Source: Clostridiales bacterium (GTDB taxonomy: Bacteria; Bacillota; Clostridia; Oscillospirales; Acutalibacteraceae). From it: a stretch of DNA of 48,153 nucleotides. The notes under the pieces are model-generated. The model was not told the origin of the DNA, made no database searches, and saw only the letters and a list, made by a program, of their open reading frames with translations. Positions 26,758 to 34,981 of the stretch are shown here, one piece after another; positions within the stretch are counted from its first letter, which is position 1; every line of letters starts with the position of its first letter. Where the stretch lies: contig DXXH01000010.1 in NCBI GenBank assembly GCA_019416395.1, positions 1 to 48,153 of the forward strand, written 5' to 3'. The translations under genes and the position numbers were made by a program.

Positions 26758-28308
26758 ATGAGAGGCATTGAAACCCGCATTCAAATGATTCGGCATCAGG
26801 TTTTCCGGGAAGTAGCCCGCATGGCCTATCAGGAAACCAAACCGGTAGCGGAACAGATCGAAAAGCTTCCCTATAAAATCATTCCAGGGGAAGTGGCCAA
26901 TTTTCGAAACGACGTGTTTTTGGAACGGGCCATCGTGGGAGAGCGGCTGCGCTTAGCCATGGGGCTTCCCTGCCGGGGCGCCGGGGAGCAGGCTCCTATC
27001 TCCGAGGGGATCGAAGCGGCGGACCGGCCGGAAACGTACTATACGCCGCCTCTGATCAATGTGATTAAATTCGCCTGCAATGCCTGTCCGGAAAAACGGG
27101 TGATGGTGACGGACGGCTGCATGGGCTGTCTGGCCCATCCCTGTGTGGAAGTCTGCCCCAGGGACGCCATTCATGTGGACCGTACTATTGGCCGCGCCAT
27201 TATCGATCCCCAGAAGTGCGTCAAATGTGGACGGTGCGGAGATGTTTGCTCCTATCATGCCATCATCACTCAGGAACGGCCCTGCGCCGCCGCTTGCGGC
27301 ATGGATGCCATTCGCTCAGATGACCAGGGAAAAGCGGATATCAACTATGACAAATGTGTTTCCTGCGGCATGTGTTTGGTAAATTGTCCCTTTGGCGCCA
27401 TTGCAGATAAGTCCCAGATCTTCCAGGTTATCCGGGAGATCCAGTCCGGGGAAAAGGTGTACGCTGCCATGGCCCCGGCTTTTGTGGGGCAGTTTGGTCC
27501 CAAGGTGACAGCGGGAAAACTGCGGGCTGCCATGAAAAAGCTGGGCTTTGCAGACGTTTTTGAAGTGGCTATTGGTGCGGATCTTTGCGCAGTTCAAGAA
27601 GCGGATGATTTCTTGGACAATGTCCCGGATAACCTGCCTTTTATGGCCACGTCCTGTTGTCCGGCTTGGGCCACCATGGCAAAGAAAACATTTCCGGACC
27701 ATGCCCAGTGTGTTTCCATGGCGCTGACGCCTATGACTCTGTCTGCACGGTTGATCAAGCATACCCGGCCTGGTTCCAAAGTGGTGTTTATTGGTCCCTG
27801 TTCCGCCAAGAAGCTGGAAGCGATGGACCCCACTGTGCGCAGTGAAGTGGACTTTGTCCTGACTTTTGAGGAGATGGCCGGTATTTTTGCTGCCCGGGGC
27901 ATTGATTTGGACACCATCGCGGAGCGCCCAGGCGGAGTGAACGACTCCTCGGCAGATGGGCGCGGTTTCGCCGTTTCCGGGGGTGTGGCCAAGGCGGTGA
28001 TGGATGTGATCCGGGAGAAATGCCCGGAACGGACCATTCAGGTGGCCTGTGCGGAAGGCTTGAAGGATTGCCGGAAGCTGATGGCGCTGGCAACCAAAAC
28101 CGGGAAATACGATGGATTCCTGTTGGAAGGTATGGGATGCCCCGGGGGATGCGTGGCCGGAGCGGGCACGATCCAGCCCATCGGGAAATCCCAGGCGTCC
28201 GTCAAGGCTTATGCTGCGAAGGCTGGCCATCAGACGGCGGACAGAACCGAATATGTGGGGGAATTGGAGCACCTGGTGGATTTCAACAACCCAGTTCCGG
28301 AAGAGTAA
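26758..28308 (+). CDS. [FeFe] hydrogenase, monomeric, group B-like
   Basis: A 516-residue iron-only hydrogenase. The N-terminal part carries several cysteine sets for 4Fe-4S clusters, including CVKCGRCGDVC and CVSCGMCLVNCP (about 150-220). The H-cluster motifs are complete: TSCCPAW (C300, C301), GPCSAKKLE (C348; glycine where group A enzymes have methionine) and GMGCPGGCVAGAG (C461, C465). This combination fits group B enzymes, proposed to be ferredoxin-linked or sensory; function is not settled in that group. The start follows GGAGG by 12 bases. It lies between an enoate-reductase-like gene and an organic-anion-type permease. The terminator follows at 28336. Confidence 0.9.
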   Translation: MRGIETRIQMIRHQVFREVARMAYQETKPVAEQIEKLPYKIIPGEVANFRNDVFLERAIVGERLRLAMGLPCRGAGEQAPISEGIEAADRPETYYTPPLINVIKFACNACPEKRVMVTDGCMGCLAHPCVEVCPRDAIHVDRTIGRAIIDPQKCVKCGRCGDVCSYHAIITQERPCAAACGMDAIRSDDQGKADINYDKCVSCGMCLVNCPFGAIADKSQIFQVIREIQSGEKVYAAMAPAFVGQFGPKVTAGKLRAAMKKLGFADVFEVAIGADLCAVQEADDFLDNVPDNLPFMATSCCPAWATMAKKTFPDHAQCVSMALTPMTLSARLIKHTRPGSKVVFIGPCSAKKLEAMDPTVRSEVDFVLTFEEMAGIFAARGIDLDTIAERPGGVNDSSADGRGFAVSGGVAKAVMDVIREKCPERTIQVACAEGLKDCRKLMALATKTGKYDGFLLEGMGCPGGCVAGAGTIQPIGKSQASVKAYAAKAGHQTADRTEYVGELEHLVDFNNPVPEE

Positions 28309-28335
28309 AAACTCCATACCCTATGATCTTTTGTG

Positions 28336-28365
28336 AGAGCGGGCGTAATACCCGCTCTTTTTTTA
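28336..28365 (+). terminator. Terminator after the hydrogenase gene
   Basis: AGAGCGGG and CCCGCTCT form an 8-bp stem with a 7-base loop followed by seven T. Confidence 0.93.
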
Positions 28366-28459
28366 TCCTTTTCCGGCAATGGGCTAAGCATTTGGAGAAA
28401 TCATAGAAACCATTGTGTAGGGAAGATGGCGGGAAATACAAAAAAATCTTCTCTTTCTC

Positions 28460-28486
28460 TTGCAAAATACCTAAAAGTAGTATAAA
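28460..28486 (+). promoter_or_regulatory. Possible promoter of the permease gene
   Basis: TTGCAA and TATAAA are separated by a short 15-bp spacer in an AT-rich stretch upstream of the permease. Weak support. Confidence 0.35.
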
Positions 28487-28540
28487 ATCAATTCTTAATT
28501 AATAAAAATTTTAGGGTTTTAGCTGAGGCGGTGAAGGGCG

Positions 28541-29899
28541 ATGATTTTAGCGCAGGTTTTGGCAGTGGTAATTTTTATTGCCATGTTTATACTTGTGGTT
28601 ATGGAAAAGATCGAGCGGCACTATATTACGTTGGGCTGTGGGGGCGTGATGATCCTTCTGGTGTTTGGTGCTGTAATGCGAAGCACAGACGCCATTTGGA
28701 AAACGCTGAATTTAAACAGCTTTTTTACAGTGGAATTCTGGTACGCCACCTCGGAGAGTGCAGAATCCTCTCTGGGGATCAACTGGGCCACTATTGTGTT
28801 TATTCTGGGCATGATGATTATGGTGGAAGGCATGGCGAAAGCCGGGTTCTTCCGATGGCTCTGTCTGGCGCTGGCAAAGCTGGTCCACTATAAAACCATT
28901 CCCATCTTTATCGCGTTCATGCTGCTTTCGTCGGTGTTGGCTATGTTCATCGACAGTATCACGGTGATTTTGTTTTTGGCCGCGGTCACGGTGGAATTGG
29001 CAAAGCTTCTCAAGTTCAATCCAATCCCCATGATCCTGTCGGAAATCTTCTGTGCGAACCTGGGCGGATCCGCTACCATGTGCGGCGATCCCCCAAACAT
29101 CATCATCGGCACCTCGCTGGGGTATTCCTTTGCTGATTTCCTGGTGAATACCGGATTGATCGCCGGTGTGGGCCTGGTGGCGGTTGTCTGTTATTTCTTC
29201 TTTGTGTACCGGAAAGAATTGGCTGCCGCCGGAAGCACGGGAGTGGATCTTGCCACCATTCCGTCCCCCGTCAGCGCAATCAGCAGTAAGCGGGATTTTA
29301 TTTTCAGCTGCCTGATTTTCGCCGCTGCGGTGGTATTGCTGGCCACTCATTCCGCAACCGGATTGACAGTGGCCCTGATCGGCGTGGTGATTGCTGTGGT
29401 GACTTTGGCGGTGTTCTGGAAGGACGCTTTAAAGCTGCTGCGTGGTGTGGATTATAAAACCCTGCTGTTTTTCGTGGGATTGTTTATTGTGGTAGGCGGT
29501 TTGGAGCAGACCCATGTGCTGGAGTTGTTGGCTGGCTTTATCGGGCAAATCAGCGGGAACAACTTGAAGCTGATGGTTGGCATCATCATTTGGCTGTCCG
29601 CTATTGCCAGTGCCTTTGTGGATAACATTCCCTTTGCAGCTACCATGATTCCGGTGATCAAGACCCTGTCGGCAACCCAGGGGGTGGATCTTTCTGTTTT
29701 GGCCTGGGGCCTTGCCATGGGGACGGATATTGGCGGCAGTGCTACGCCCATCGGGGCATCTGCCAATGTGGTGGGGACCTCTGTGGCTTCCCGCAACGGC
29801 TACTTTATCGATTGGAAAACCTATTGTAGAACGGCGGTTCCCGCTACGGTCATTGTGGTTACGATCTCCATGGTGATTATTTTCGTGCGGTATTGTTAA
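28541..29899 (+). CDS. ArsB/NhaD/SLC13-like ion or organic-anion permease
   Basis: Integral membrane protein, 452 residues, with about 11-12 hydrophobic helices. SATMCGDPPNIIIGTSLG (about 182-199) and GSATPIGASANVVGTSVA (about 398) are the two symmetrical motifs of the ion-transporter superfamily that holds ArsB, NhaD and SLC13 dicarboxylate carriers. A sodium-coupled carboxylate substrate would fit the neighbouring enoate-type reductase, but arsenite or sodium/proton exchange cannot be excluded. AGGCGG precedes the ATG. A cytidylate-kinase-like gene starts 24 bases after its stop, so the two are one operon. Confidence 0.85.
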   Translation: MILAQVLAVVIFIAMFILVVMEKIERHYITLGCGGVMILLVFGAVMRSTDAIWKTLNLNSFFTVEFWYATSESAESSLGINWATIVFILGMMIMVEGMAKAGFFRWLCLALAKLVHYKTIPIFIAFMLLSSVLAMFIDSITVILFLAAVTVELAKLLKFNPIPMILSEIFCANLGGSATMCGDPPNIIIGTSLGYSFADFLVNTGLIAGVGLVAVVCYFFFVYRKELAAAGSTGVDLATIPSPVSAISSKRDFIFSCLIFAAAVVLLATHSATGLTVALIGVVIAVVTLAVFWKDALKLLRGVDYKTLLFFVGLFIVVGGLEQTHVLELLAGFIGQISGNNLKLMVGIIIWLSAIASAFVDNIPFAATMIPVIKTLSATQGVDLSVLAWGLAMGTDIGGSATPIGASANVVGTSVASRNGYFIDWKTYCRTAVPATVIVVTISMVIIFVRYC

Positions 29900-29923
29900 T
29901 TGTTGAGAGAAGGGGAAGAAGTC

Positions 29924-30550
29924 ATGAAAAAGCAAGTGATTGTTGCTCTAAGCCGGGAATTTGGAAGCGGAGGCCACTATGTAGGGAAAAAAATTGCGGA
30001 ATATTTTGGAATCAATTATTATGACCGCCGGATTCTGGAGGATATTGCTGAGGAAAAAAATATCCGCATTGAGTACCTGGAGAAATATGACGAGCAAAAG
30101 CGCAATGTTTTGTTTTCCAGAAGCGTGAAAGGGTATACCAATTCCATCGAGGAAATCGTGGCGGAAATGCAATTTGAGTATTTGCGGAAAAAGGCGGCTT
30201 CCGGGGAATCCTTTGTCATCGTAGGGCGCTGTGCCGACGAACTGTTCCGGGGAGAGGAAAGGCTGGTTTCCTTTTTTGTGCTGGGCGATAAGGAAGACCG
30301 GATCCAACGGGTGAGCAAACGCCACAATATCAGTTGGGAAGAGGCTGCGACCAAAGTTGCCCGCCATGATAAAACGAGAAAGAAATACCATAACCGTCAT
30401 TCGGAAGTAAAATGGGGCGATTCCCGGGGATATGATGTGTGTATCAACAGCACCCGTCTGGGAATTGATAAGACAGCTGAGATCTTGGAAATGTTTATCC
30501 GGGAAAGAACCGGGCTGGAACCCGTAGAAAAACAGGATAATCAGGACTAA
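29924..30550 (+). CDS. Cytidylate-kinase-like protein
   Basis: P-loop-like protein of the cytidylate-kinase-like family (Pfam PF13189 type), 208 residues. The nucleotide loop reads ALSREFGSGGHYVGKK (8-23); the lysine of a canonical GxxGxGK loop is glycine here, as is usual in this family. NYYDRRIL and VIVGRCADELFR are further family motifs. Start chosen at the ATG after AAGGGGAAG, eight codons inside a longer frame. Substrate is unknown in this family. It directly follows a permease, and a homologous domain at 40205 is fused to another membrane protein. Confidence 0.85.
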   Translation: MKKQVIVALSREFGSGGHYVGKKIAEYFGINYYDRRILEDIAEEKNIRIEYLEKYDEQKRNVLFSRSVKGYTNSIEEIVAEMQFEYLRKKAASGESFVIVGRCADELFRGEERLVSFFVLGDKEDRIQRVSKRHNISWEEAATKVARHDKTRKKYHNRHSEVKWGDSRGYDVCINSTRLGIDKTAEILEMFIRERTGLEPVEKQDNQD

Positions 30551-30571
30551 ATCTATTTTCATCATACAAAA

Positions 30572-30612
30572 AGGCGGGCAGAACACACCGGTTCTGCTCG
30601 CCTGATTTTTTA
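30572..30612 (+). terminator. Terminator of permease-kinase operon
   Basis: AGGCGGGCAGAAC pairs with GTTCTGCTCGCCT (one mismatch or wobble) around ACACCG, followed by GATTTTTTAT. Confidence 0.9.
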
Positions 30613-30763
30613 TGGAAGAGAAAAGGATCACCATGAGGGTATGGAATAAAGGGGGACGAAACGCACACCTCTGAAAAAGCGTTTTCTCCAGTCCCTGAAA
30701 GAAAAATGGAATCGCAACCCCCGGTTGCTCAGGGGGAAACTGCTTTTTAGGAATCAAAATGTC

Positions 30764-32707
30764 TTACTGCATTGCGCTGCGGGCGTAAAGAATCCATTTG
30801 GAGTGATCTAAAGGGTCTACCCCGCGGCGGGGAGCTTCTTGCCCTTCGCCGGGGGGACACTCCTGATAGCCGGCAAATTGGGAAGCGTATACGCCTTTTC
30901 CCGAGGTCATGGAACGGAAAGTGACGGGATAGTCTAGAGAGGTGGCAACTGGGAGCTTTGCTTCCAAGGTGAACCAACCCTTGTGAATGGCGGGTGTGTC
31001 AAAATCGCCCCGCATGGACACCATGTCCCGAATCACCCGTCCTAACAGCTCTTCCTGACCGGAAAGGGTCACCTGCACCATGGGTTCCAAAAGAAGGGTG
31101 CCGCTGTTGACAAGGGCCCGCTGTACGGCCACAGGGGTTGCCACAAAGAAATCCAGGGGGTGGGTGTGCACATGGTGATGCTGCCCGCCGATAAGCGTGA
31201 ATTTGGCGTCGGTAACTTCCCAACCCAACCGCCCCTGTTTCAATGCGCCGGGCAGGCTTTGCCGCACATGATTCTGATAGCGGTAGGGCAGTTCCTTTTC
31301 TTTGATGATCGATTCAAACTGGATCCCACTGCCCCGGGGAAGGGGTTCCACCAATAATTTTACCACTGCCCAGCAAGGCTTGGGGGCCAGGTAGACTTCC
31401 TCTCCTTGCGCAGTGGAAGCAGGGGTTTCCTTGTAAATGACCGTGGGCTGGGAAAACGTTGGGGTCAGCTGATACCGCTCCCGAATGATCTCGGAGAGAA
31501 CTTCCAACTGGATTTTCCCTGTGATGTGCAGGTGTAGCTCCCGGCTTTCCGGTACCCATTCCAGATCCAGCAAAGGGTCTTCCTGGGAAAGCTCCTGCAA
31601 GGCTTCATTCAGGGCCGGAAGTTGTTCTGGAGAAGGGGGATACACTTGTACCTGGAGTAATGGCACCGCCAGGTGGTACAGTTCCCGGGGTGGCGCTTCT
31701 CCCAGCACGTCCCCGGCACGAACCTGTGAAAGTCCATACACCGTGCCGGTTTCCCCGCTGTGAATCTGGCCGATATCCACGCTCTTAGAACCGTAGAAGC
31801 GGCGGATTTGGGTGATTTTTTGCACCCCTGTCCCCCCTGGAACGGGGACGTTATCCCGGTTTTTCAGCGTACCCGAGAAAATCCGGAGATGGGCGGCTTT
31901 GCCCATGACCGGATCGTGGGTCACTTGATAGACCACAGCGGAAAGGGGAGCCTGATCCTGCCCAGCGGCACGAGGAAGATAGTCAACAATGCCTTTTAGC
32001 AGAGCGTCCAACCCTTTTCCCTGTTTGGCCGAGGCGAAAAGTACGGGAAATACCTGTCGTTCTGCCACGCCTTTCCCGAGGGCTTGGAAAAGGCGTTCCT
32101 GGTCTACCGGTTGATCGTTTAAATACGCTTCCGCCAAAGCGTCGTCATATTCTGCGGCGCAAGCCAGTGCGTCTTCCCAGCATGTGTCACTGGGGAGTAT
32201 TTGGCAGCCGTCTGTACCGGGATCCTCAACCCGCTGGGGAATCCACAATTTTGGTGAGCACTCTTGGCGGAGCTGTGCCAAAACACCGGAAAGATCACAG
32301 CCCATGCGGTCTATCTTGTTCACCAGAAGCAGTACGGGGATTTTTAACTTGTCCAGGGCACGCCAAAGCAGCCTGGTCTGAGCCTGCACGCCTTCCACTG
32401 CCGAGAGCACCAGAACAGCGCCATCTAAAACGCTCAGGCAGCGTTCCACTTCTCCCAGAAAATCTACATGGCCCGGGGTGTCGATGAGATGGATCTGCAC
32501 CCCGTCTTTTTCCAAAACCACGGAAGCGGAGCGGACCGAGATGCCTCTGCGGCGCTCTACATCAAGCCAGTCGGTTTGGGTGGTTCCGCTGTCTACGCTG
32601 CCCGCCTTCCGGATACTGCCGCTCAAAAGAAGTAGTTGTTCGGTGACGGTGGTTTTGCCAGCATCGGCGTGAGCCAGAATTCCTAGATTGATCATTGGCG
32701 CTTTCAC
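30764..32707 (-). CDS. TetM/EF-G-like translational GTPase, divergent
   Basis: Ribosome-associated GTPase of 647 residues, the length of TetM/TetO proteins. GTP motifs are AHADAGKTT (12-20), DTPGHVDFLG and NKIDRMG; the EF-G-like domains II-V follow. In TetM the tip loop of domain IV, with the serine-proline-valine at 508-510 that displaces tetracycline, is replaced by GGQHHHVHTHPLD (507-519), which resembles the histidine-bearing EF-G tip more. So I do not predict tetracycline resistance. GTG start chosen for GAGGGG seven bases upstream; an ATG four codons later is possible. A consensus promoter lies upstream. Confidence 0.86.
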   Translation of the reverse strand: MKAPMINLGILAHADAGKTTVTEQLLLLSGSIRKAGSVDSGTTQTDWLDVERRRGISVRSASVVLEKDGVQIHLIDTPGHVDFLGEVERCLSVLDGAVLVLSAVEGVQAQTRLLWRALDKLKIPVLLLVNKIDRMGCDLSGVLAQLRQECSPKLWIPQRVEDPGTDGCQILPSDTCWEDALACAAEYDDALAEAYLNDQPVDQERLFQALGKGVAERQVFPVLFASAKQGKGLDALLKGIVDYLPRAAGQDQAPLSAVVYQVTHDPVMGKAAHLRIFSGTLKNRDNVPVPGGTGVQKITQIRRFYGSKSVDIGQIHSGETGTVYGLSQVRAGDVLGEAPPRELYHLAVPLLQVQVYPPSPEQLPALNEALQELSQEDPLLDLEWVPESRELHLHITGKIQLEVLSEIIRERYQLTPTFSQPTVIYKETPASTAQGEEVYLAPKPCWAVVKLLVEPLPRGSGIQFESIIKEKELPYRYQNHVRQSLPGALKQGRLGWEVTDAKFTLIGGQHHHVHTHPLDFFVATPVAVQRALVNSGTLLLEPMVQVTLSGQEELLGRVIRDMVSMRGDFDTPAIHKGWFTLEAKLPVATSLDYPVTFRSMTSGKGVYASQFAGYQECPPGEGQEAPRRGVDPLDHSKWILYARSAMQ

Positions 32708-32761
32708 ATTGTATCCCCTCGTTTTGCCTTGTTTCAACGCGAACACAGCAATATTTGCCTC

Positions 32762-32790
32762 AATATAGCACGAAGGGAAAAGGTTGTCAA
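32762..32790 (-). promoter_or_regulatory. Promoter of the TetM-like gene
   Basis: Minus-strand TTGACA (32785-32790), 17-bp spacer, TATATT (32762-32767). The leader is about 50 bases, without the attenuator peptide known before tetM. Confidence 0.85.
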
Positions 32791-32939
32791 ATGGGTTTTT
32801 GTGCGGGAGAATGGGAGCGGCCCAGTCTGGAAAGCGTGTTGGGAGCCTGGTGGCCTTTACTACAGGTATGGGGAAAATGCCCAATCACTCAAAATGCCTT
32901 CCAAGATAGTTTGGAAAAGTTAAAATTGATAGAACGGAC

Positions 32940-33755
32940 TTATTTGTGTGCGGCGGCCACCCTGCATAAGTCCAGGGGCTGGCCAGGAGCCAGTACCAAA
33001 GCCCGGTTGGGGTTTTGAATGCGGGCTTTCAGTTCGTTGGGATCTCCGTTAAAGGGATCCATGTCCGGAGCGTCTACACAGCCCCAGTGCCACAATAGTA
33101 AGGGAGTGTTTGGATAGGCATTCGCCAGCTTTACTGCATTGTCCAAACCAATATGCCACTCGTTGTTGGAGAAGTCGAAAAGGATTAAATCCGGAGTGGG
33201 CATATGCAGATGTTTCTCGAGCAGGCGGGAGTCGCCCACCGCCCAAATGGAACCGTCAGGGGTGTCCAGCCAAAAACCGCAGAAGTCCTCTGGCTGGAAT
33301 ACCCGGTCCGCCGCTCCGGGGACATGATTCTGCCAAGCGTGATCTGCCGGGGTCAGGGTGACTTCTACCGGCCCTACTGAAAATGTTTCCCCGATGTCAT
33401 GGCCTATTCCAAAAAGCCCCAATTCCCGGCAAAGTCCTGCCACGTAGTGGGGAGCGTGAAAGGACCGGCACACCGGCCCTAGATCTTGGCAGGTTTCCCG
33501 GCTGAAGTGGTCGTTGTCGCTGTGCGTCAGTAAGACGGCGTCTATTTGGGGTACGTCCTTTACCTGCAATGGGGAATCCACCAGCAAGGGCATGTCAAAT
33601 CCTTCCAACAGGGGATCAATCAGCAGAGTCGTTCCCCGGCAGTTGATGAGAGCCCCTGCGCCGCCTAGCCAGCGGACAGTGGTGCGGTCCTGGGGGGCGA
33701 AGGCCTCCGGGCCGAAGGGAATGGGATCGGGCGCTTTTGCCTGTGTTTTCTTCAT
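32940..33755 (-). CDS. UlaG-like MBL-fold hydrolase
   Basis: Metallo-beta-lactamase-fold protein, 271 residues, of the branch holding UlaG (L-ascorbate-6-phosphate lactonase) and related hydrolases. WLGGAGALIN (29-38), LLIDPLLEG, metal site LTHSDNDH (H78, D80, D82, H83) and VGDSRLLE are visible; TPADHAW adds a likely ligand histidine. Start at the ATG after AGGAGAGG; a longer frame upstream lacks a ribosome site. It has its own promoter and is divergent from the MerR gene, so it may belong to that regulator's circuit. Substrate unknown. Confidence 0.85.
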   Translation of the reverse strand: MKKTQAKAPDPIPFGPEAFAPQDRTTVRWLGGAGALINCRGTTLLIDPLLEGFDMPLLVDSPLQVKDVPQIDAVLLTHSDNDHFSRETCQDLGPVCRSFHAPHYVAGLCRELGLFGIGHDIGETFSVGPVEVTLTPADHAWQNHVPGAADRVFQPEDFCGFWLDTPDGSIWAVGDSRLLEKHLHMPTPDLILFDFSNNEWHIGLDNAVKLANAYPNTPLLLWHWGCVDAPDMDPFNGDPNELKARIQNPNRALVLAPGQPLDLCRVAAAHK

Positions 33756-33785
33756 GGTATCCTCTCCTAAAAAGCTCTTTGTGTT

Positions 33786-33815
33786 AGTATACTCCCGAAA
33801 AAAGAGGCTGTCCAA
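33786..33815 (-). promoter_or_regulatory. Promoter of the UlaG-like gene
   Basis: Minus-strand TTGGAC (33810-33815), 18-bp spacer, TATACT (33786-33791), with the start codon 31 bases further. Confidence 0.7.
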
Positions 33816-33915
33816 TACCTGCGCTTTCTGGAAAAGAATAGGTAAAACGTATGGAAAAAACGATTGGATTGATGAACACTCAGTGTGAGATCGTGGATGT
33901 GGTGGCAATTCCTGA

Positions 33916-33944
33916 TTGGTTTCTTCCCGCTGGAATGATATAAT
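33916..33944 (+). promoter_or_regulatory. Promoter of the MerR gene
   Basis: TTGGTT (33916-33921), 17-bp spacer, perfect TATAAT (33939-33944); the GTG start is 31 bases downstream. The spacer is not the 19-20 bp typical of MerR-activated promoters. Confidence 0.75.
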
Positions 33945-33974
33945 AAACGAAAGTTATCCTGTGAGGTGGGCGGT

Positions 33975-34781
33975 GTGGAGTATAGTATTCGCGATGTTTC
34001 GGAGTTCCTCAATCTCTCCCGGGAGATGGTGCGGTATTATGAAAAGTGGGGGTTGATCACTCCCAAACGGAATGAGGCCAACAACTACCGCAGCTATGAT
34101 ATTTTAGACGTTTTTAAGCTGATGGATGCCGTTCAGTACAAGAGCTGGGGCATTCCGGTGAAACGTATGCGGGAGATGTGGGAAGGGGATTTTTTGGAAA
34201 AGTCCCGGGCACAGTTGCTGATGCACCGCCAGGAGCTGGCCAAAGAAGTGGCCTATAAACAGCTGCTCTTGGACCGGGTGGAACAGATGGCCCAGCGTGC
34301 ACAAACCGCTCATTTGAATTTGAAAAACCATTGGATCCGCCAAATTCCGAAGCACTATTTTATCCCCCTGATCCAGGGTGATGGAGACCAGTACGGGACA
34401 ATTGAACTGGACAGTCAAATGGGACGGCTGCTGTTTTCCGAAAAAGTGGCTCCTTTTTGGAATCCGTGTTTTGAAGAGGTGGGGGATCACCAGCTTTGGG
34501 GATTTTATTTGGAAAAGCGTTACGCAGATGCGTTGGAGCTCACCAATTTGGAGAACATGCGTTACCGCCCTGCCCGGATCTGCCTGTGTGGTATAGCGGA
34601 TCTTGGACCTGTGGGCCATTTCCGGCGAGAGTATGCCCAGCCCGCTCTGGAGTATGTCAAAGAGATCGGATATGAGCAAGGCGGTACGATGGACGCGGTG
34701 CTTTTGGGCCGGGGTGTGGAAGAGGGAAAACAAATACGCCTGGTGGAATTGCATATCCCCTTGCGGGAGAAAACCCTGTAA
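33975..34781 (+). CDS. MerR-family regulator with GyrI-like ligand domain
   Basis: Cytosolic regulator of 268 residues. Residues 1-70 are the MerR winged helix (SIRDVSEFLNLSREMVRYYE; NNYRSYDILDVFKLMD), about 75-110 form the dimer coiled coil, and the rest resembles the BmrR/GyrI small-molecule domain. GTG chosen for GTGAGG eight bases before; another GTG three codons earlier is less likely. It precedes the second flavoenzyme gene on the same strand and a terminator lies between, so it probably acts on that gene in trans rather than by co-transcription. Confidence 0.86.
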   Translation: MEYSIRDVSEFLNLSREMVRYYEKWGLITPKRNEANNYRSYDILDVFKLMDAVQYKSWGIPVKRMREMWEGDFLEKSRAQLLMHRQELAKEVAYKQLLLDRVEQMAQRAQTAHLNLKNHWIRQIPKHYFIPLIQGDGDQYGTIELDSQMGRLLFSEKVAPFWNPCFEEVGDHQLWGFYLEKRYADALELTNLENMRYRPARICLCGIADLGPVGHFRREYAQPALEYVKEIGYEQGGTMDAVLLGRGVEEGKQIRLVELHIPLREKTL

Positions 34782-34852
34782 GGGTTCCAGACTTTTTCCG
34801 GCGGAAGACTTTTTCACGCTCTCGGGATACAGGGGGAAAACTCCCATGAAGG

Positions 34853-34897
34853 AAAAGAGATTCCGCTTTTTCCACAAAAAAGCGGTCTCTTTTTTTG
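34853..34897 (+). terminator. Terminator after MerR gene
   Basis: AAAGAGATTCCGCTTTTT pairs with AAAAAAGCGGTCTCTTT over most of its length, followed by more T. Confidence 0.9.
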
Positions 34898-34981
34898 CGT
34901 TGACCTTCCAATGATTGCAGGGCATACAATGGTGCCAGAAAAGCCCGGAAAGTATCCGGTAAAATCAGGGAGGCTTCTGAA

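Noticed and set aside
30764..32707. Calling the TetM-like gene a tetracycline resistance gene
   Set aside because: The domain IV tip loop differs at the key positions; resistance is not supported.
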